NCBI RefSeq assembly: GCF_000719705.1
Contig: NZ_JOHO01000025.1
Coordinates: forward strand, 28,809-92,808
Length of the DNA stretch: 64,000 nt
Direction: 5' to 3'
Source: Streptomyces sp. NRRL S-350
Lineage (GTDB): Bacteria > Actinomycetota > Actinomycetes > Streptomycetales > Streptomycetaceae
The notes under the pieces are model-generated. The model made no database searches and was not told the origin of the DNA. It saw only the letters and a list, made by a program, of their open reading frames with translations. This document shows positions 30,745-39,639 of this stretch, one piece after another (the first letter of the stretch is position 1; each line of letters starts with the position of its first letter). The translations under genes were made by a program, and so were the position numbers.

Positions 30745-32061
30745 TCACCGGAGCGGCCTCCCCCCGCCGGCCGCCTCCGCCTCGACGAAGCGCGCCAGGC
30801 GGGCGGTGCCCTCGGTGATGTCGTGTTCGGTGAGGTAGCTGGTGGACAGGCGGATGCCGTGGGTGCCGCCGCCGTGCGGATGGAAGTAGGACAGCGGCGT
30901 CCAGATCACGCCGTACTGCCGGGCCGAGCGGGTCAGTGCCGCGTTGTCGGCGGCGAACGGCACGTCCAGGGCCAGGAAGAAGCCGCCTTCGGGGCGGGTC
31001 CAGCGCACGCCGAGGGCTCGGCGGCGTTCGGGCGGGAAGCATTCCTCCAGGCGGCGCAGGGTGGTCCGCATGGTGTCGCCGTAGTACGCGGAGGCCTCGG
31101 AGTTGAGCCGTGCGGTGTGGCCGTCCGCGGCGAGCAGCATCCCGGCCACCACGGCTTGGCTGAGCGGGGAGGTGTTCACCGTGACCATGCTCTTGATCTT
31201 GGTGAGTTCGGCGGCCAACAGCCCGGTGCACCCGGCCCGGTCGGTCACCGGCTGGTCGGCGACGGCGTAGCCGACCCGGGCGCCGGGGAACAGCGTCTTG
31301 GCGTACGAGCCGAGGTGGATCACCCGCCGGTCGCGGTCGAGGGCCTTGAGGGTGGGGATCCGCGGCCCCGGGCTGACCATCCGGTAGGGGCTGTCCTCCA
31401 GCAGGAACAGGTCCAGCTCTGCGACCAGGTCGAGCAGTTCGTGCCGGGTTGTGAGCGGCATGGTGGTGCCGCGCGGATTGGCGTGGTCCGGGATCAGGTA
31501 GCAGGCCCGGGGCCGGCGCCCGCGGGCCCGTTCGGCGAGCACCGCCGCCCGCAGCGCGGCGCAGTCGAAGCCGCCCTCGCGGTCGTGCACCGGTGCGGTC
31601 CCGACACCGAGCACCCGCGCGGCCCCGGCGACGCCGACGTAGCAGGGGCTGGCCACCAGCAGCACGTCCTGCGGCCCGGCGTGCAGTGCGCGCACCGCCA
31701 GCAGCAGCGCCTCCTGGCAGCCGACGGTGACCACCACGGCCTCCGGAGGGACGTCGATCCCCTCGTCCTTGCGCAGCGAGTCGGCGACCAGGCCCCGGAT
31801 CCGCCCGGCGGTCGGCCCGTACTGGAACAGCGCGTCGCGGACCTGCCCGGGGGAGGCGCCGGTCTCCTCCAGGTGGCGCAGGTAGCGGCGGAGGTGGGTG
31901 AAGACCTGCTCGACGTCGAAGAACCCGTCGTACGGCCGCCCCGGTGCGAAGGAGATCGCGTCCGGGTGGCGCGTGGTGATCTCGTTGAGGAAGTTCATCG
32001 TGTCCAGGAGCGGGTCGGACACGCTGGCGTGCAGGTCGTCAGTGGTCAACACGGTGGTCAC
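30745..32061 (-). CDS. hpgT: PLP aminotransferase, dihydroxyphenylglycine-forming (HpgT-like)
   Basis: This 438-residue class I/II aminotransferase has the PLP lysine in GSYAKTLFPGARVGY and the substrate-Arg region GIRLSTSYL. In Dpg pathways the HpgT transaminase converts the arylglyoxylate made by DpgC into (S)-3,5-dihydroxyphenylglycine. GTG 32061 overlaps the stop of the LLM-oxidoreductase gene (GTGA). Its position just upstream of dpgA supports this role. Related multidomain regulators (MocR) are excluded because there is no N-terminal DNA-binding domain. Confidence 0.88.
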   Translation of the reverse strand: MTTVLTTDDLHASVSDPLLDTMNFLNEITTRHPDAISFAPGRPYDGFFDVEQVFTHLRRYLRHLEETGASPGQVRDALFQYGPTAGRIRGLVADSLRKDEGIDVPPEAVVVTVGCQEALLLAVRALHAGPQDVLLVASPCYVGVAGAARVLGVGTAPVHDREGGFDCAALRAAVLAERARGRRPRACYLIPDHANPRGTTMPLTTRHELLDLVAELDLFLLEDSPYRMVSPGPRIPTLKALDRDRRVIHLGSYAKTLFPGARVGYAVADQPVTDRAGCTGLLAAELTKIKSMVTVNTSPLSQAVVAGMLLAADGHTARLNSEASAYYGDTMRTTLRRLEECFPPERRRALGVRWTRPEGGFFLALDVPFAADNAALTRSARQYGVIWTPLSYFHPHGGGTHGIRLSTSYLTEHDITEGTARLARFVEAEAAGGGRPLR

Positions 32062-32948
32062 CTCGCGGAGTTGCCCGGCAGGACGGCGGCGATCTTCTCC
32101 AGTACGGCGGTGTCACCGGCGTACGGGTGGTGCGCCCGGGGCCAGTTGACCACCAGGTCGGTGAAGCCGAGGGCGGCGAGGCGGCCCGCCGCGTCCTCGA
32201 ACGCGGCCGGGGAGTCGAGGACCCCGCCGACCGTCGCGCCGGTGTGCAGCAGCCGGCGCAGCGTCCCCGGGTCGCGGCCCGCCTCGGTGCAGGCCCGGTC
32301 CAGCGCGGCCTGCTGCCGGGCGAGCAGCGGCAGCGCCTCGCGGTAGGGGAGGGCGTCGAACCGGCCGGGGGTGCCGTTGGTGATCCAGATGTCGGCGTAC
32401 TCGGCGGCCAGCCGCATCGCACGCCGGCCGCCGGCGGCCACCGCGAGCGGGACGCGGGGCCGCTGGACGCACCCCGGGTGCATCCGGGCGCCGTGCGCCG
32501 CGTAGTGGCGGCCGGTGTGGTCGGTGACCGGCTGCCGCAACAGCAGGTCGGTGAGGTGGAGGAACTCCGCGAAGCGTTCGGCGCGTTCGGCCGGTGGCCG
32601 CTCCCGGCCGGTCAGCACCGTCCCGTCGTAGCCGCCCGCGCCCGCCCCGAGGCCGCAGACCATCCGGCCGCCGGAGACGTCGTCGATCGTCATGACCTCC
32701 TTGGCGAACGGGACGGGGTGGCGGAACTCCGGCGTGGCGACCAGCGTGCCCAGCCCGATCCGGGAGGTGACGGCCGCGGCGGCGGACAGGGTCGGCAGGC
32801 AGCCGAACCAGGGCTCGTCGCGCAGCCACCGCCAGCTCAGATGGTCGTGCGTCCATGCGTGGTCGAATCCCAACTCCTCAGCCCGGAGCCACCGTTCGCG
32901 GGCCTCGGGCCAGCGCCGCTCCGGGAGGATCACGATGCCGACGCGCAC
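32058..32948 (-). CDS. LLM-class F420/FMN-dependent oxidoreductase
   Basis: The 296-residue protein is a luciferase-like (LLM) TIM-barrel flavoenzyme: VRVGIVILPERR at the N-terminus, LGFDHAWTHDHLSW, IGLGTLVATPEFRHP and VVCGLGAG-type loops. Such enzymes use FMN or F420 for monooxygenation or hydride transfer. GTG 32948 has GGAGGGG upstream. It lies between the methyltransferase (46-bp gap) and the aminotransferase (overlap). It probably modifies the aryl-glycine or its side chain, but the substrate and cofactor cannot be told from sequence. Confidence 0.85.
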   Translation of the reverse strand: MRVGIVILPERRWPEARERWLRAEELGFDHAWTHDHLSWRWLRDEPWFGCLPTLSAAAAVTSRIGLGTLVATPEFRHPVPFAKEVMTIDDVSGGRMVCGLGAGAGGYDGTVLTGRERPPAERAERFAEFLHLTDLLLRQPVTDHTGRHYAAHGARMHPGCVQRPRVPLAVAAGGRRAMRLAAEYADIWITNGTPGRFDALPYREALPLLARQQAALDRACTEAGRDPGTLRRLLHTGATVGGVLDSPAAFEDAAGRLAALGFTDLVVNWPRAHHPYAGDTAVLEKIAAVLPGNSAR

Positions 32949-32994
32949 GGCAGCCCCTCCCCGCCCCACCGCCGCGGCCCGCCCACCGGTGGGC

Positions 32995-34149
32995 TCACGG
33001 CCGGACGCCGGTGACGAGCCCGTGCTCGTACGGCAGGTCCGCGACGGTGCCGACGTCGACGAACCCGGCCTCGGCGAGCCAGCGTTCGTAGTCGTCCGCG
33101 GGGTAGGACATCCCCTGGCCGGTCGCCAGCACGTTGAGGTAGAGCGACAGCCGGGCGCCGTAGACGCCGCGCTGCTCCTCGTCGGCCGCGTGGTACCCGT
33201 ACACCGCGACCTTCCCGCCGGGCGGCAGCGCCTCGAACGCCTTGGTCAGCAGGGTCAGGATCTGGTCGGCGTCGAAGACCTCCAGGCAGTGGCTGAACAG
33301 TACGCACTGCGCGTCGCGCGGGAACGGGTCGCCGAAGATGTCGCCGGGGTGCAGGGTGACCCGGTCGGCGAGCGGGGCGGACATCCGGCGGGTGCCGATC
33401 TCGGCGACGCTCGGCATGTCGAACACGGTGAACCGCACGCCGGGGTGGGCGGCGGCGAGCGCCTTGGCGGTGGCGCCGTCGCCGCCGCCGACGTCCAGGA
33501 CGTGGTCGACGCCGGTCAGGTCCAGGTGGTCGACGATCCCGCTCATCGACCGCAGGGTGAACGCGGTCATCGAGCGGTGCAGCACGTCCTGCAGCTCGGG
33601 CCGGTGTTCCAGCCGCTGGTAGAGGGTGGGTTCGGTGCCGGGGTAGGCGGCGAGCGCGGTGTTCTCGCCGGTGCGCAGGGCCTCGGTGAGGTGGGCGAAG
33701 GCCGGGTAGTAGATCCGCTGCCAGCCGAGCAGGATGTCCTGCCAGTTGTCCTCGCCGCCGGCCGCGAAGAAGTCCTCGGCGACCGGGGTGTTCAGGTAGG
33801 CGCCGCCGTCGCGGCGGATCAGTTCGGTGGTGCACAGCGCGAACAGCAGGACGCGCAGTTGGTGTGCGGGCAGGCCGAGGGCGGCACGGATCTCCTCGAA
33901 GGAGGACTTGGGGTGCCGCGACAGGTGGTCGAAGACGCCCAGCTCCGCGCCGGCCACCACGGCGTTGAACAGGGCGGGGCCGTTGGCGATCAGGTGGAAC
34001 CGCTCCAGCACCCGGTCGTGGTCGTGGCTGGGGGCGGGGCCGGGGCCGTGGCTGTGGTGGCGCTGGCGGCGGCTGTGGTCGGGCTTCCGGTCGTGGTCGT
34101 GGTCGTGGTCGTGGGCGGCCGCGCCGTGCGGGCCGTGGGTGTCGCTCAT
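32995..34149 (-). CDS. O-methyltransferase-fold enzyme with His-rich N-terminus, possibly a C-methyltransferase
   Basis: The 384-residue protein has the dimerisation domain and SAM fold of the PF00891 family (motif I VLDVGGGDGATAKAL). The region that normally holds the catalytic base His in LHDW reads SHCLEVFDADQ, so the base is lost. That fits C-methylation, which the electron-rich dihydroxyphenyl ring would favour, and the 4-hydroxymethyl of pheganomycin is consistent with a ring methyl precursor. The first 45 residues are His/Asp-rich (HDHDHDHD, RQRHHSHG), unusual for the family and possibly metal-binding. It is coupled to the amidinotransferase gene by ATGA. Confidence 0.85.
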   Translation of the reverse strand: MSDTHGPHGAAAHDHDHDHDRKPDHSRRQRHHSHGPGPAPSHDHDRVLERFHLIANGPALFNAVVAGAELGVFDHLSRHPKSSFEEIRAALGLPAHQLRVLLFALCTTELIRRDGGAYLNTPVAEDFFAAGGEDNWQDILLGWQRIYYPAFAHLTEALRTGENTALAAYPGTEPTLYQRLEHRPELQDVLHRSMTAFTLRSMSGIVDHLDLTGVDHVLDVGGGDGATAKALAAAHPGVRFTVFDMPSVAEIGTRRMSAPLADRVTLHPGDIFGDPFPRDAQCVLFSHCLEVFDADQILTLLTKAFEALPPGGKVAVYGYHAADEEQRGVYGARLSLYLNVLATGQGMSYPADDYERWLAEAGFVDVGTVADLPYEHGLVTGVRP

Positions 34150-35324
34150 CCGAGGTAGTCCTCCGGGCCGCCGTCGCGCACGGTGTCCAGCGTGAAGCAG
34201 TGGAAGCCGCCGCCGAACAGCCGCCGGTGCCGGTGCACCACCGGCACGACGGTGAACCGGGCCTGCTCCAGGGTGCGGATCAGCTCCGGGCACGCGGCGT
34301 TGACCAGGACGGTCTCCTCGTCCACCGAGAGCACGTTGAGGTCGATGTACTTGCTGGTGAGGATGAGGTCGTCGTCCTCGTACTGCGGGAAGTTGTTCAC
34401 CTCCGGCACCGGCGGGACGATCAGGTCCCAGGTGCGCAGCGGCTCGGGCAGCAGCTCCGCGACCTGCTCGGAGCGCACCAGCAGTGTGCCGGGGCGCAGC
34501 GCGAGCACCATGCTGTCGATGTGGCTGTCGCTGAGCCGGTGCACCCGGTGGAAGCGGAACCGGCCCTCGAAGTGGCGTTCCAGCCAGTCGACGGCCAGCG
34601 CGTGGTTCGCGGTGGAGATGTTGACGACGACGTCGCGGCCGAGCCGCAGGCACTGTGCGCCGTCGAACATCATCTCGAAGCCGACGTCGTACGGGGAGGG
34701 CTGTGCGTCGCGGACCGGCTCGGTCGGGCCGCCGACCGAGCCGTGGGCGTAGGACGGGTCGAAGGAGGCGTCCGTCATCAGCGGGCGGGGCATGACCGTC
34801 CAGCGGGCGCCGGCCGCGAAGTACTCGGCGAAGACCGGGGTGAGCAGCTGGGTCTCGAAGTAGCGGGAGCGGATCATCGGCGGCGTCTCGACGATCTCGT
34901 CACCGAGGATCAGCGTGTTGTCCCGCAGGTTGAGCGGCGGCACGACGGCGGCCGACCAGGCGGGGGTGCGCACCTCGACGGTGGCCTTGTCCAGCGGCAG
35001 CGGGCGCAGCACCTTCACGCCGAGCGACCGCAGGGTGGCGACGATCCCCTCGATGTCCTCGGTGAGCTCGTCGACGTAGCGCTGCTTGATCGGCGACTGG
35101 CCGGTGCGGGTGCCCGGGGCCGCGCCGGCCGGCCCGTCGGAGCCCGGCGCGTCGGAGGCGCCCGGCGCGGTCAGCCGGGGGTAGTACCACTCGGAGCGGA
35201 CCAGGTTGTCGTGGTGGAAGAGGTCGAAGGAGAGCTCGCGCTCGTGCGAGGTGTAGTTCTCGGCGGAGCCGACGACCACCTCGCGCAGCCTCGACCACTC
35301 GTCGTAGCTGTTCAGCTGGACCAT
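34146..35324 (-). CDS. Glycine amidinotransferase family enzyme (Arg to arylglycine)
   Basis: The 392-residue protein is an arginine:amine amidinotransferase of the penteins. Catalytic Cys376 lies in GGGFHCFTLDTVRDG, His268 in SDSHIDSMVLALRPG, and an Asp in MMFDGAQ fits the triad. It should move the amidino group of L-arginine to the alpha-amine of dihydroxyphenylglycine, giving a guanidinoacetic acid like that of pheganomycin and resorcinomycin. ATG 35324 has GGAAGG 6 nt upstream. It lies between the methyltransferase (overlap) and the PGM1-like ligase (24 bp). The acceptor is inferred from the cluster. Confidence 0.88.
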   Translation of the reverse strand: MVQLNSYDEWSRLREVVVGSAENYTSHERELSFDLFHHDNLVRSEWYYPRLTAPGASDAPGSDGPAGAAPGTRTGQSPIKQRYVDELTEDIEGIVATLRSLGVKVLRPLPLDKATVEVRTPAWSAAVVPPLNLRDNTLILGDEIVETPPMIRSRYFETQLLTPVFAEYFAAGARWTVMPRPLMTDASFDPSYAHGSVGGPTEPVRDAQPSPYDVGFEMMFDGAQCLRLGRDVVVNISTANHALAVDWLERHFEGRFRFHRVHRLSDSHIDSMVLALRPGTLLVRSEQVAELLPEPLRTWDLIVPPVPEVNNFPQYEDDDLILTSKYIDLNVLSVDEETVLVNAACPELIRTLEQARFTVVPVVHRHRRLFGGGFHCFTLDTVRDGGPEDYLG

Positions 35325-35348
35325 GGTTGACCTTCCGTCAGTCGAACG

Positions 35349-36683
35349 TCATGCCGGGGAGGGCAGGAACAGGGACTCGACCCGCTCGCGGACGACCTCG
35401 GCGGCCTCGAAGTCCTCGGCGATCACGCAGAACCGCACGGTGCTGTCCGCGTGGCTGAACGCCTTCACCAGGACGACGCCCGTGCGCGCCGCCCGGTCGT
35501 ACGCCAGGCCGGACTCGGCGAGCCGGTCCGCGGCGGCCCGGAACGACGGCACCGGCCACTTGCAGTACTCGACGAGCACCCGGCTGTCCGCGTAGTCCGG
35601 CCCGACCAGCTGCCGGCCGATGACGGTGTAGATGTGGGTGGAGCCGGTGATCCGCCCGTTGTACTCGGTGAACATCACCTCGCCGGTGCCGGTCACGATG
35701 GCGTCCGCGCAGAACTGGCCCCGGAAGCCCATCATCCGCAGCGCCTCGCACAACCGGCCGCCGGCGGCGACCAGTTCGGGCAGTGCGCGGGGCGGCAGCC
35801 CGGGCGACGGGATCACCTGGGCGTTGGCGACCGGCGCGGACAGCATCTCGCCGTGCTCGGAGAACACCGGGCCGTCGTCGGTGATGACGAACTCCACGAA
35901 GATGCCCCGGCTGTCGGGGACGTAGCGCTCGACGACGGCCGGGAAGCGGCTGCCGTTGGTGGCCCACTCCCACCGCTCGTCCAGGTAGGCCCGGATCGAG
36001 GCGCGGTCGGGGAGCACCAGCACCCGTTCGGCGCCGACCGGCCGGTAGCCGTCGACCGGGCTGACGATCTCGTTGCCGAGGCCGCCGCAGGAGTAGTCGC
36101 GCTTGACCATCGCGGGGTGGCCCTTGGCGAAGAGCCCGGCGATGACCTCCTCGGCGTCGACCTTGTTGGTGCACACCCCGCCCTCCGGCAGCGGCACCCC
36201 CGAGCCGGCCGCGACGGCCCGGAAGATCGCCTTGCTGTTGAGCAGCATCCCGCCGCCCTGGCCCACGAACGCGTGGCCCGGGACGGCCTCCACGAAGCCG
36301 AGCGCGCGGCCCAGTTCGACCACCGAGGCCTCCGGCGTCAAGGGGATCACGGCCTCGACCGGCCGCTCGGCGATCGCCTTGGCGAGGTCGTCGCGGAACT
36401 CCTGGTTCGCCAGCCGGTCGGCGGTGAGCAGGTCGGTGCCGACCACGCCGGGAGGCGGCACCAGCACCTGGAAGGAGGAGCGCGGGGTGCCGGTCAGGGC
36501 GGTGATGTAGTCGACCAGCTCCTCCTCCGGCTCCTGCGGCAGGACGACGATGTCGTCCGGCCGGGCGAACCAGATGAGCAACTGGGCGGAGGCGGCGGCC
36601 GTCTTCAGGTGCGCCTGCGGCAGCAGCACCGGGTCGCCGGCGAGTTCGTCGGTGAAGCAGTTGCCGATCAGCAGCCGGGGCAT
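35349..36683 (-). CDS. PGM1-type ATP-grasp peptide ligase
   Basis: The 444-residue enzyme has a pre-ATP-grasp domain (MPRLLIGNCFTDELAGDP), a central ATP-grasp fold (AMVKRDYSCGGLGNEIV, FTEYNGRITGSTHIY) and a C-terminal domain (YDRAARTGVVLVKAFSHAD) that I recognise as the PGM1 type. PGM1 of pheganomycin links a guanidinoacetic acid N-cap to the amine of a peptide with ATP. Length and layout agree. Its place beside the amidinotransferase makes the same reaction likely here. No PGM2-like precursor gene was found, so the acceptor may be a free amino acid or dipeptide, as in resorcinomycin. Confidence 0.88.
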   Translation of the reverse strand: MPRLLIGNCFTDELAGDPVLLPQAHLKTAAASAQLLIWFARPDDIVVLPQEPEEELVDYITALTGTPRSSFQVLVPPPGVVGTDLLTADRLANQEFRDDLAKAIAERPVEAVIPLTPEASVVELGRALGFVEAVPGHAFVGQGGGMLLNSKAIFRAVAAGSGVPLPEGGVCTNKVDAEEVIAGLFAKGHPAMVKRDYSCGGLGNEIVSPVDGYRPVGAERVLVLPDRASIRAYLDERWEWATNGSRFPAVVERYVPDSRGIFVEFVITDDGPVFSEHGEMLSAPVANAQVIPSPGLPPRALPELVAAGGRLCEALRMMGFRGQFCADAIVTGTGEVMFTEYNGRITGSTHIYTVIGRQLVGPDYADSRVLVEYCKWPVPSFRAAADRLAESGLAYDRAARTGVVLVKAFSHADSTVRFCVIAEDFEAAEVVRERVESLFLPSPA

Positions 36684-36797
36684 GGCGGTCTTCCTTCCGA
36701 GAGGTGCTTTCGAGACGGCGTTCCGAGACGTTTCCCCTGGGACGCGTCTTTGAGGTGTGGTGCCGGCCCTGCGGAGGAGCGGTGGATCACCGGTGGG

Positions 36798-38033
36798 TCA
36801 CCGGCGGACGTAGACGCCCTGGTCCTCGTACGCCCGGATCCGGGCCCGGTCACGGTCGACCGTCGCCGACGACTGCGCGGCGAGGTAGACGTAGCCGGGG
36901 ACGGTGGCCAGGTCGACGGTCTGCGGCACCGCCTGCCCGGGCGCGAGCGGCGCGCTGAGTTCCACGAAGGACTCCAGCGAGCGGTAGCGCTCCTGCCAGG
37001 CGTCCGAACCGGCGACTCCGGCCCGGTGGTTGAACAGGTAGACCTGGCGCAGCTCGTGCGACCAGCGCAGGTCCTCGTCCGGGAAGGCCTTGAACGCCTC
37101 CGGGTCGGTCAGGGCCAGGGCGTAGAGGTGGACGTGCGAGGTGCCGAGGTACTTCTCGTGCACCCAGGGGTGGATGGAGCCCATCAGCCGCGCGCCGGTC
37201 TCGATCAGCACCGGCCCCGACGGGGTGAGCATCACCTCGCTGTGCGCGGCGCCGTGGGCGATGCCGAGTGCGGTGACGGCCTCCTTGGTGTACGCCACCA
37301 CCTCCTCGCCCCGCGGGTCGGAGCGCTGGACGGGCTCGTGGAAGTCGTACACCGGGGAGCCGTACGGGCCTTTGTTCTTGGCGCACCTGAGGATCTCGGC
37401 GACCTTGTGCACGCCGTCCCGGGAGACGGTGTTGACGATGTACTCGTCGCCCTCCAGGTAGTCCTGGACGAGCACCGCCCGGTTGGCGGCGCCGATGAAG
37501 TTCGGCCGGCCGAGGACGTCCTCGGCGGCCTCGCGGACCTCCGCGGCGGTGCCGCAGATCCGCACGCCGTCCGTCGCGGCGCTGGCGAGCGGCTTGACCA
37601 CCACGACCGTGCCGCCGTTGGCGGTGAACCAGGTCGCCGCCTCGTCCGCGGAGGAGGCGAGGGTGCCGGACGGTGCGGCCAGCCCGGCTGCGCGCAGCAG
37701 GGCTGCCATCCGTGCCTTGTCCCGCCGGGCGGGTGCGGTGCGGACGTCGTTGCCGGGAAGGCCGAGGCGGTGGCCGAGGGTGTCCGCGAGGACCACCCCG
37801 GACTCGCCGCCCGCGATCACCTGGTCCACCCCCAGCCGGCGCAGGGCCGCGACCGCGTCGTCCTCCGGCAGGTGGCCGAGGTCGACGGCGTAGGCGCCCG
37901 GGTCGAAGCCGCGGGTGTAGGAGTCGCGGAAGGCGGGCTGGGTGCGCAGGTGGACGCACTCCACCGCGTGCTCGGCGAGTTGTCGGACCAGGATCCGGGA
38001 GGTCGAGAAGCCGTCCACTACCGCGATGCGCAT
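36798..38033 (-). CDS. Second ATP-grasp amino-acid/dipeptide ligase
   Basis: The 411-residue protein is an ATP-grasp enzyme of the L-amino-acid ligase/carnosine-synthase group: VVVVKPLASAATDGVRI binds ATP and VLIETGARLMGSIHP carries metal and substrate residues. It is unrelated in detail to the PGM1-type protein next to it. GAGGAG lies 7 nt before the ATG, 10 bp after the FAD-oxidase gene. It could form a dipeptide acceptor or extend the chain. A 114-bp gap follows before the PGM1-like gene; no convincing precursor peptide was found there. Confidence 0.88.
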   Translation of the reverse strand: MRIAVVDGFSTSRILVRQLAEHAVECVHLRTQPAFRDSYTRGFDPGAYAVDLGHLPEDDAVAALRRLGVDQVIAGGESGVVLADTLGHRLGLPGNDVRTAPARRDKARMAALLRAAGLAAPSGTLASSADEAATWFTANGGTVVVVKPLASAATDGVRICGTAAEVREAAEDVLGRPNFIGAANRAVLVQDYLEGDEYIVNTVSRDGVHKVAEILRCAKNKGPYGSPVYDFHEPVQRSDPRGEEVVAYTKEAVTALGIAHGAAHSEVMLTPSGPVLIETGARLMGSIHPWVHEKYLGTSHVHLYALALTDPEAFKAFPDEDLRWSHELRQVYLFNHRAGVAGSDAWQERYRSLESFVELSAPLAPGQAVPQTVDLATVPGYVYLAAQSSATVDRDRARIRAYEDQGVYVRR

Positions 38034-38043
38034 CCGAGGCTCC

Positions 38044-39639
38044 TCACTCCGGGGTGGCCGGCCGGGTCACCGTGACGGGGATGTCCTGGTCCGGGTGGAT
38101 GTCCTGGTCGGGGCGGATGTCCTGGTCGTCGGGGTGGATGTTCTGGTCGGGGCGGATGTTCTGGTTGTGGTGCAGGACGTTGCCCGGGTCGTACGCTTCC
38201 TTGACGGCGGCCAGCCGCCGGTAGCGCGCGTCCCCGTAGATCTCCCGCACCTTGCCGTCGCGCTCGTCCACCAGGTAGTTGACGTAGCCGCCGGCGTGGC
38301 TCCACGGGTCGAGCCGCTCGACGGAGTGCCGGGTCCACGCGATGTTCTCCGCGTCCTCCGGCTCCGTCGCCCGCTCCGCGCCCGCCGCGCCTCCCGACGG
38401 CCCGCTCCACTGTGCGGAGACGGTGTGGATGAACGGCGCGTCGCGGTTGGGGAAGGCGCTGTCCTCGTCGGGGACGTCGGCGATCGCGCCGCGCAGGTAC
38501 TCGAAGTTGATCGAGGACAGTGGTGAGGGCATCGCGGCGAGGGAGTCGACCATCTCGGCGGTGGCGGGCGCCGGAATGCCGGTGAGGTAGCGGGTCTTGG
38601 TGTAGTAGCGGTTGCCGTCGGGCCGTTCGTGGTCGCCGCCGCTCTGCAACTGCCGGTAGGCGACTTCCCCGCTGGTCGTGGCGGCCGGCGGCAGTGCGGC
38701 GAACAGCGGCTCGGAGGCGGCGTCGCCGCGTTCGGGGGCGCCGAACCACACTGCCGTGAGGTAGAGCGCGGGCCGTCCGCGCAGCCGCTCGGGCAACCAG
38801 GTCTCGTAACCGCCGTACTGGCCCGCCACCTTGAGCGCGCCGGCCACGTGCAGGTCGGCCGACAGTTCGCCCGCGAAGGCCCGGTAGTTCGCCAACGCCT
38901 GCTCGGCGTCCGCGAGTTCGTACACCCCGGTGCGGCGGTGCACCGGGACGGCCGGTCGGAGCCGGAGCGTGAACCGGGTGACGACGCCGAAGTTCCCGCC
39001 GCCGCCGCGCAGCGCCCACAGCAGCTCGTGGTGGTCGCGTTCGGTCGCCTCCACCACCGAGCCGTCCGCCAGGACCACTTGGGCGGCGAGCACGTGGTCG
39101 CAGGTCAGGCCCCATCGGCGGCTCAGCCAGCCGTACCCGCCGCCGAGGGCGAGCCCCGCCAGACCGGTGCGGGAGATGATGCCGGTCGGGCAGACCAGCC
39201 CGTGCGGTTCGGTCGCCGCGTCCAGGTCGCCGAGCAGGCAGCCGCCCTGCGCCCGCGCGGTCCGGGCGGCCGGGTCGACGTCGACGCCGCGCATCAGCGA
39301 GAGGTCGACCATCACGGTGTCGTCGGCCACCGCCGTCCCCGCCACGTTGTGGCCGCCGCCGCGAACCGTCACGTCGTATCCCGCTTCGGCGGCGAAGCGC
39401 AGCGCCCGGCGGACGTCCGCCACCGTGCGGCAGCGGACGATGTGCGCCGGACGGCGGTTGTGCATGCCGTTCCAGACCCGGCGCGCCTCCTCGTACCCGG
39501 GGTTGCCAGGGCGCAGCCAGATCCCGTCCAGGACGGGCACGGCGGTGCGTCGGGCGCCCGGGGCGCGCCCGGGGTCGGCGGTGCGTCGGACGCCCGCGGT
39601 GTGTCCGGGGGTCGCGGTGTGTCCGGGTTCGGCGGTCAT
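38044..39639 (-). CDS. FAD-linked oxidase, berberine-bridge type, with C-terminal repeats
   Basis: The 531-residue protein is a PCMH-type flavin oxidase with covalent FAD on His97 (RGGGHNVAG); the second, cysteinyl link site of some relatives appears absent. The C-terminal YDPGNVLHHNQN is typical. Members oxidise alcohols, sugars or aromatic substrates. After the domain come about five copies of a [DN]Q[DN]I[RH]P unit coded by 18-bp DNA repeats (38080-38167), an odd tail. ATG 39639 overlaps the diiron oxygenase stop. It may oxidise a hydroxymethyl or amine made by its neighbours; this is inference. Confidence 0.87.
   Translation of the reverse strand: MTAEPGHTATPGHTAGVRRTADPGRAPGARRTAVPVLDGIWLRPGNPGYEEARRVWNGMHNRRPAHIVRCRTVADVRRALRFAAEAGYDVTVRGGGHNVAGTAVADDTVMVDLSLMRGVDVDPAARTARAQGGCLLGDLDAATEPHGLVCPTGIISRTGLAGLALGGGYGWLSRRWGLTCDHVLAAQVVLADGSVVEATERDHHELLWALRGGGGNFGVVTRFTLRLRPAVPVHRRTGVYELADAEQALANYRAFAGELSADLHVAGALKVAGQYGGYETWLPERLRGRPALYLTAVWFGAPERGDAASEPLFAALPPAATTSGEVAYRQLQSGGDHERPDGNRYYTKTRYLTGIPAPATAEMVDSLAAMPSPLSSINFEYLRGAIADVPDEDSAFPNRDAPFIHTVSAQWSGPSGGAAGAERATEPEDAENIAWTRHSVERLDPWSHAGGYVNYLVDERDGKVREIYGDARYRRLAAVKEAYDPGNVLHHNQNIRPDQNIHPDDQDIRPDQDIHPDQDIPVTVTRPATPE

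Noticed and set aside
36668..36853. 61-aa minus-strand frame as a PGM2-like precursor peptide
   Set aside because: Its GTG start lies inside the second ATP-grasp gene without a ribosome site, and it overlaps the start of the PGM1-like gene; the composition is that of a shadow frame.
38044..39639. Bicovalent FAD attachment (His plus Cys) in the FAD oxidase
   Set aside because: Cys150 is in a nearby CPTG segment, but its distance from the GGG strand does not match the cysteinyl-FAD position of bicovalent enzymes; only His97 is supported.
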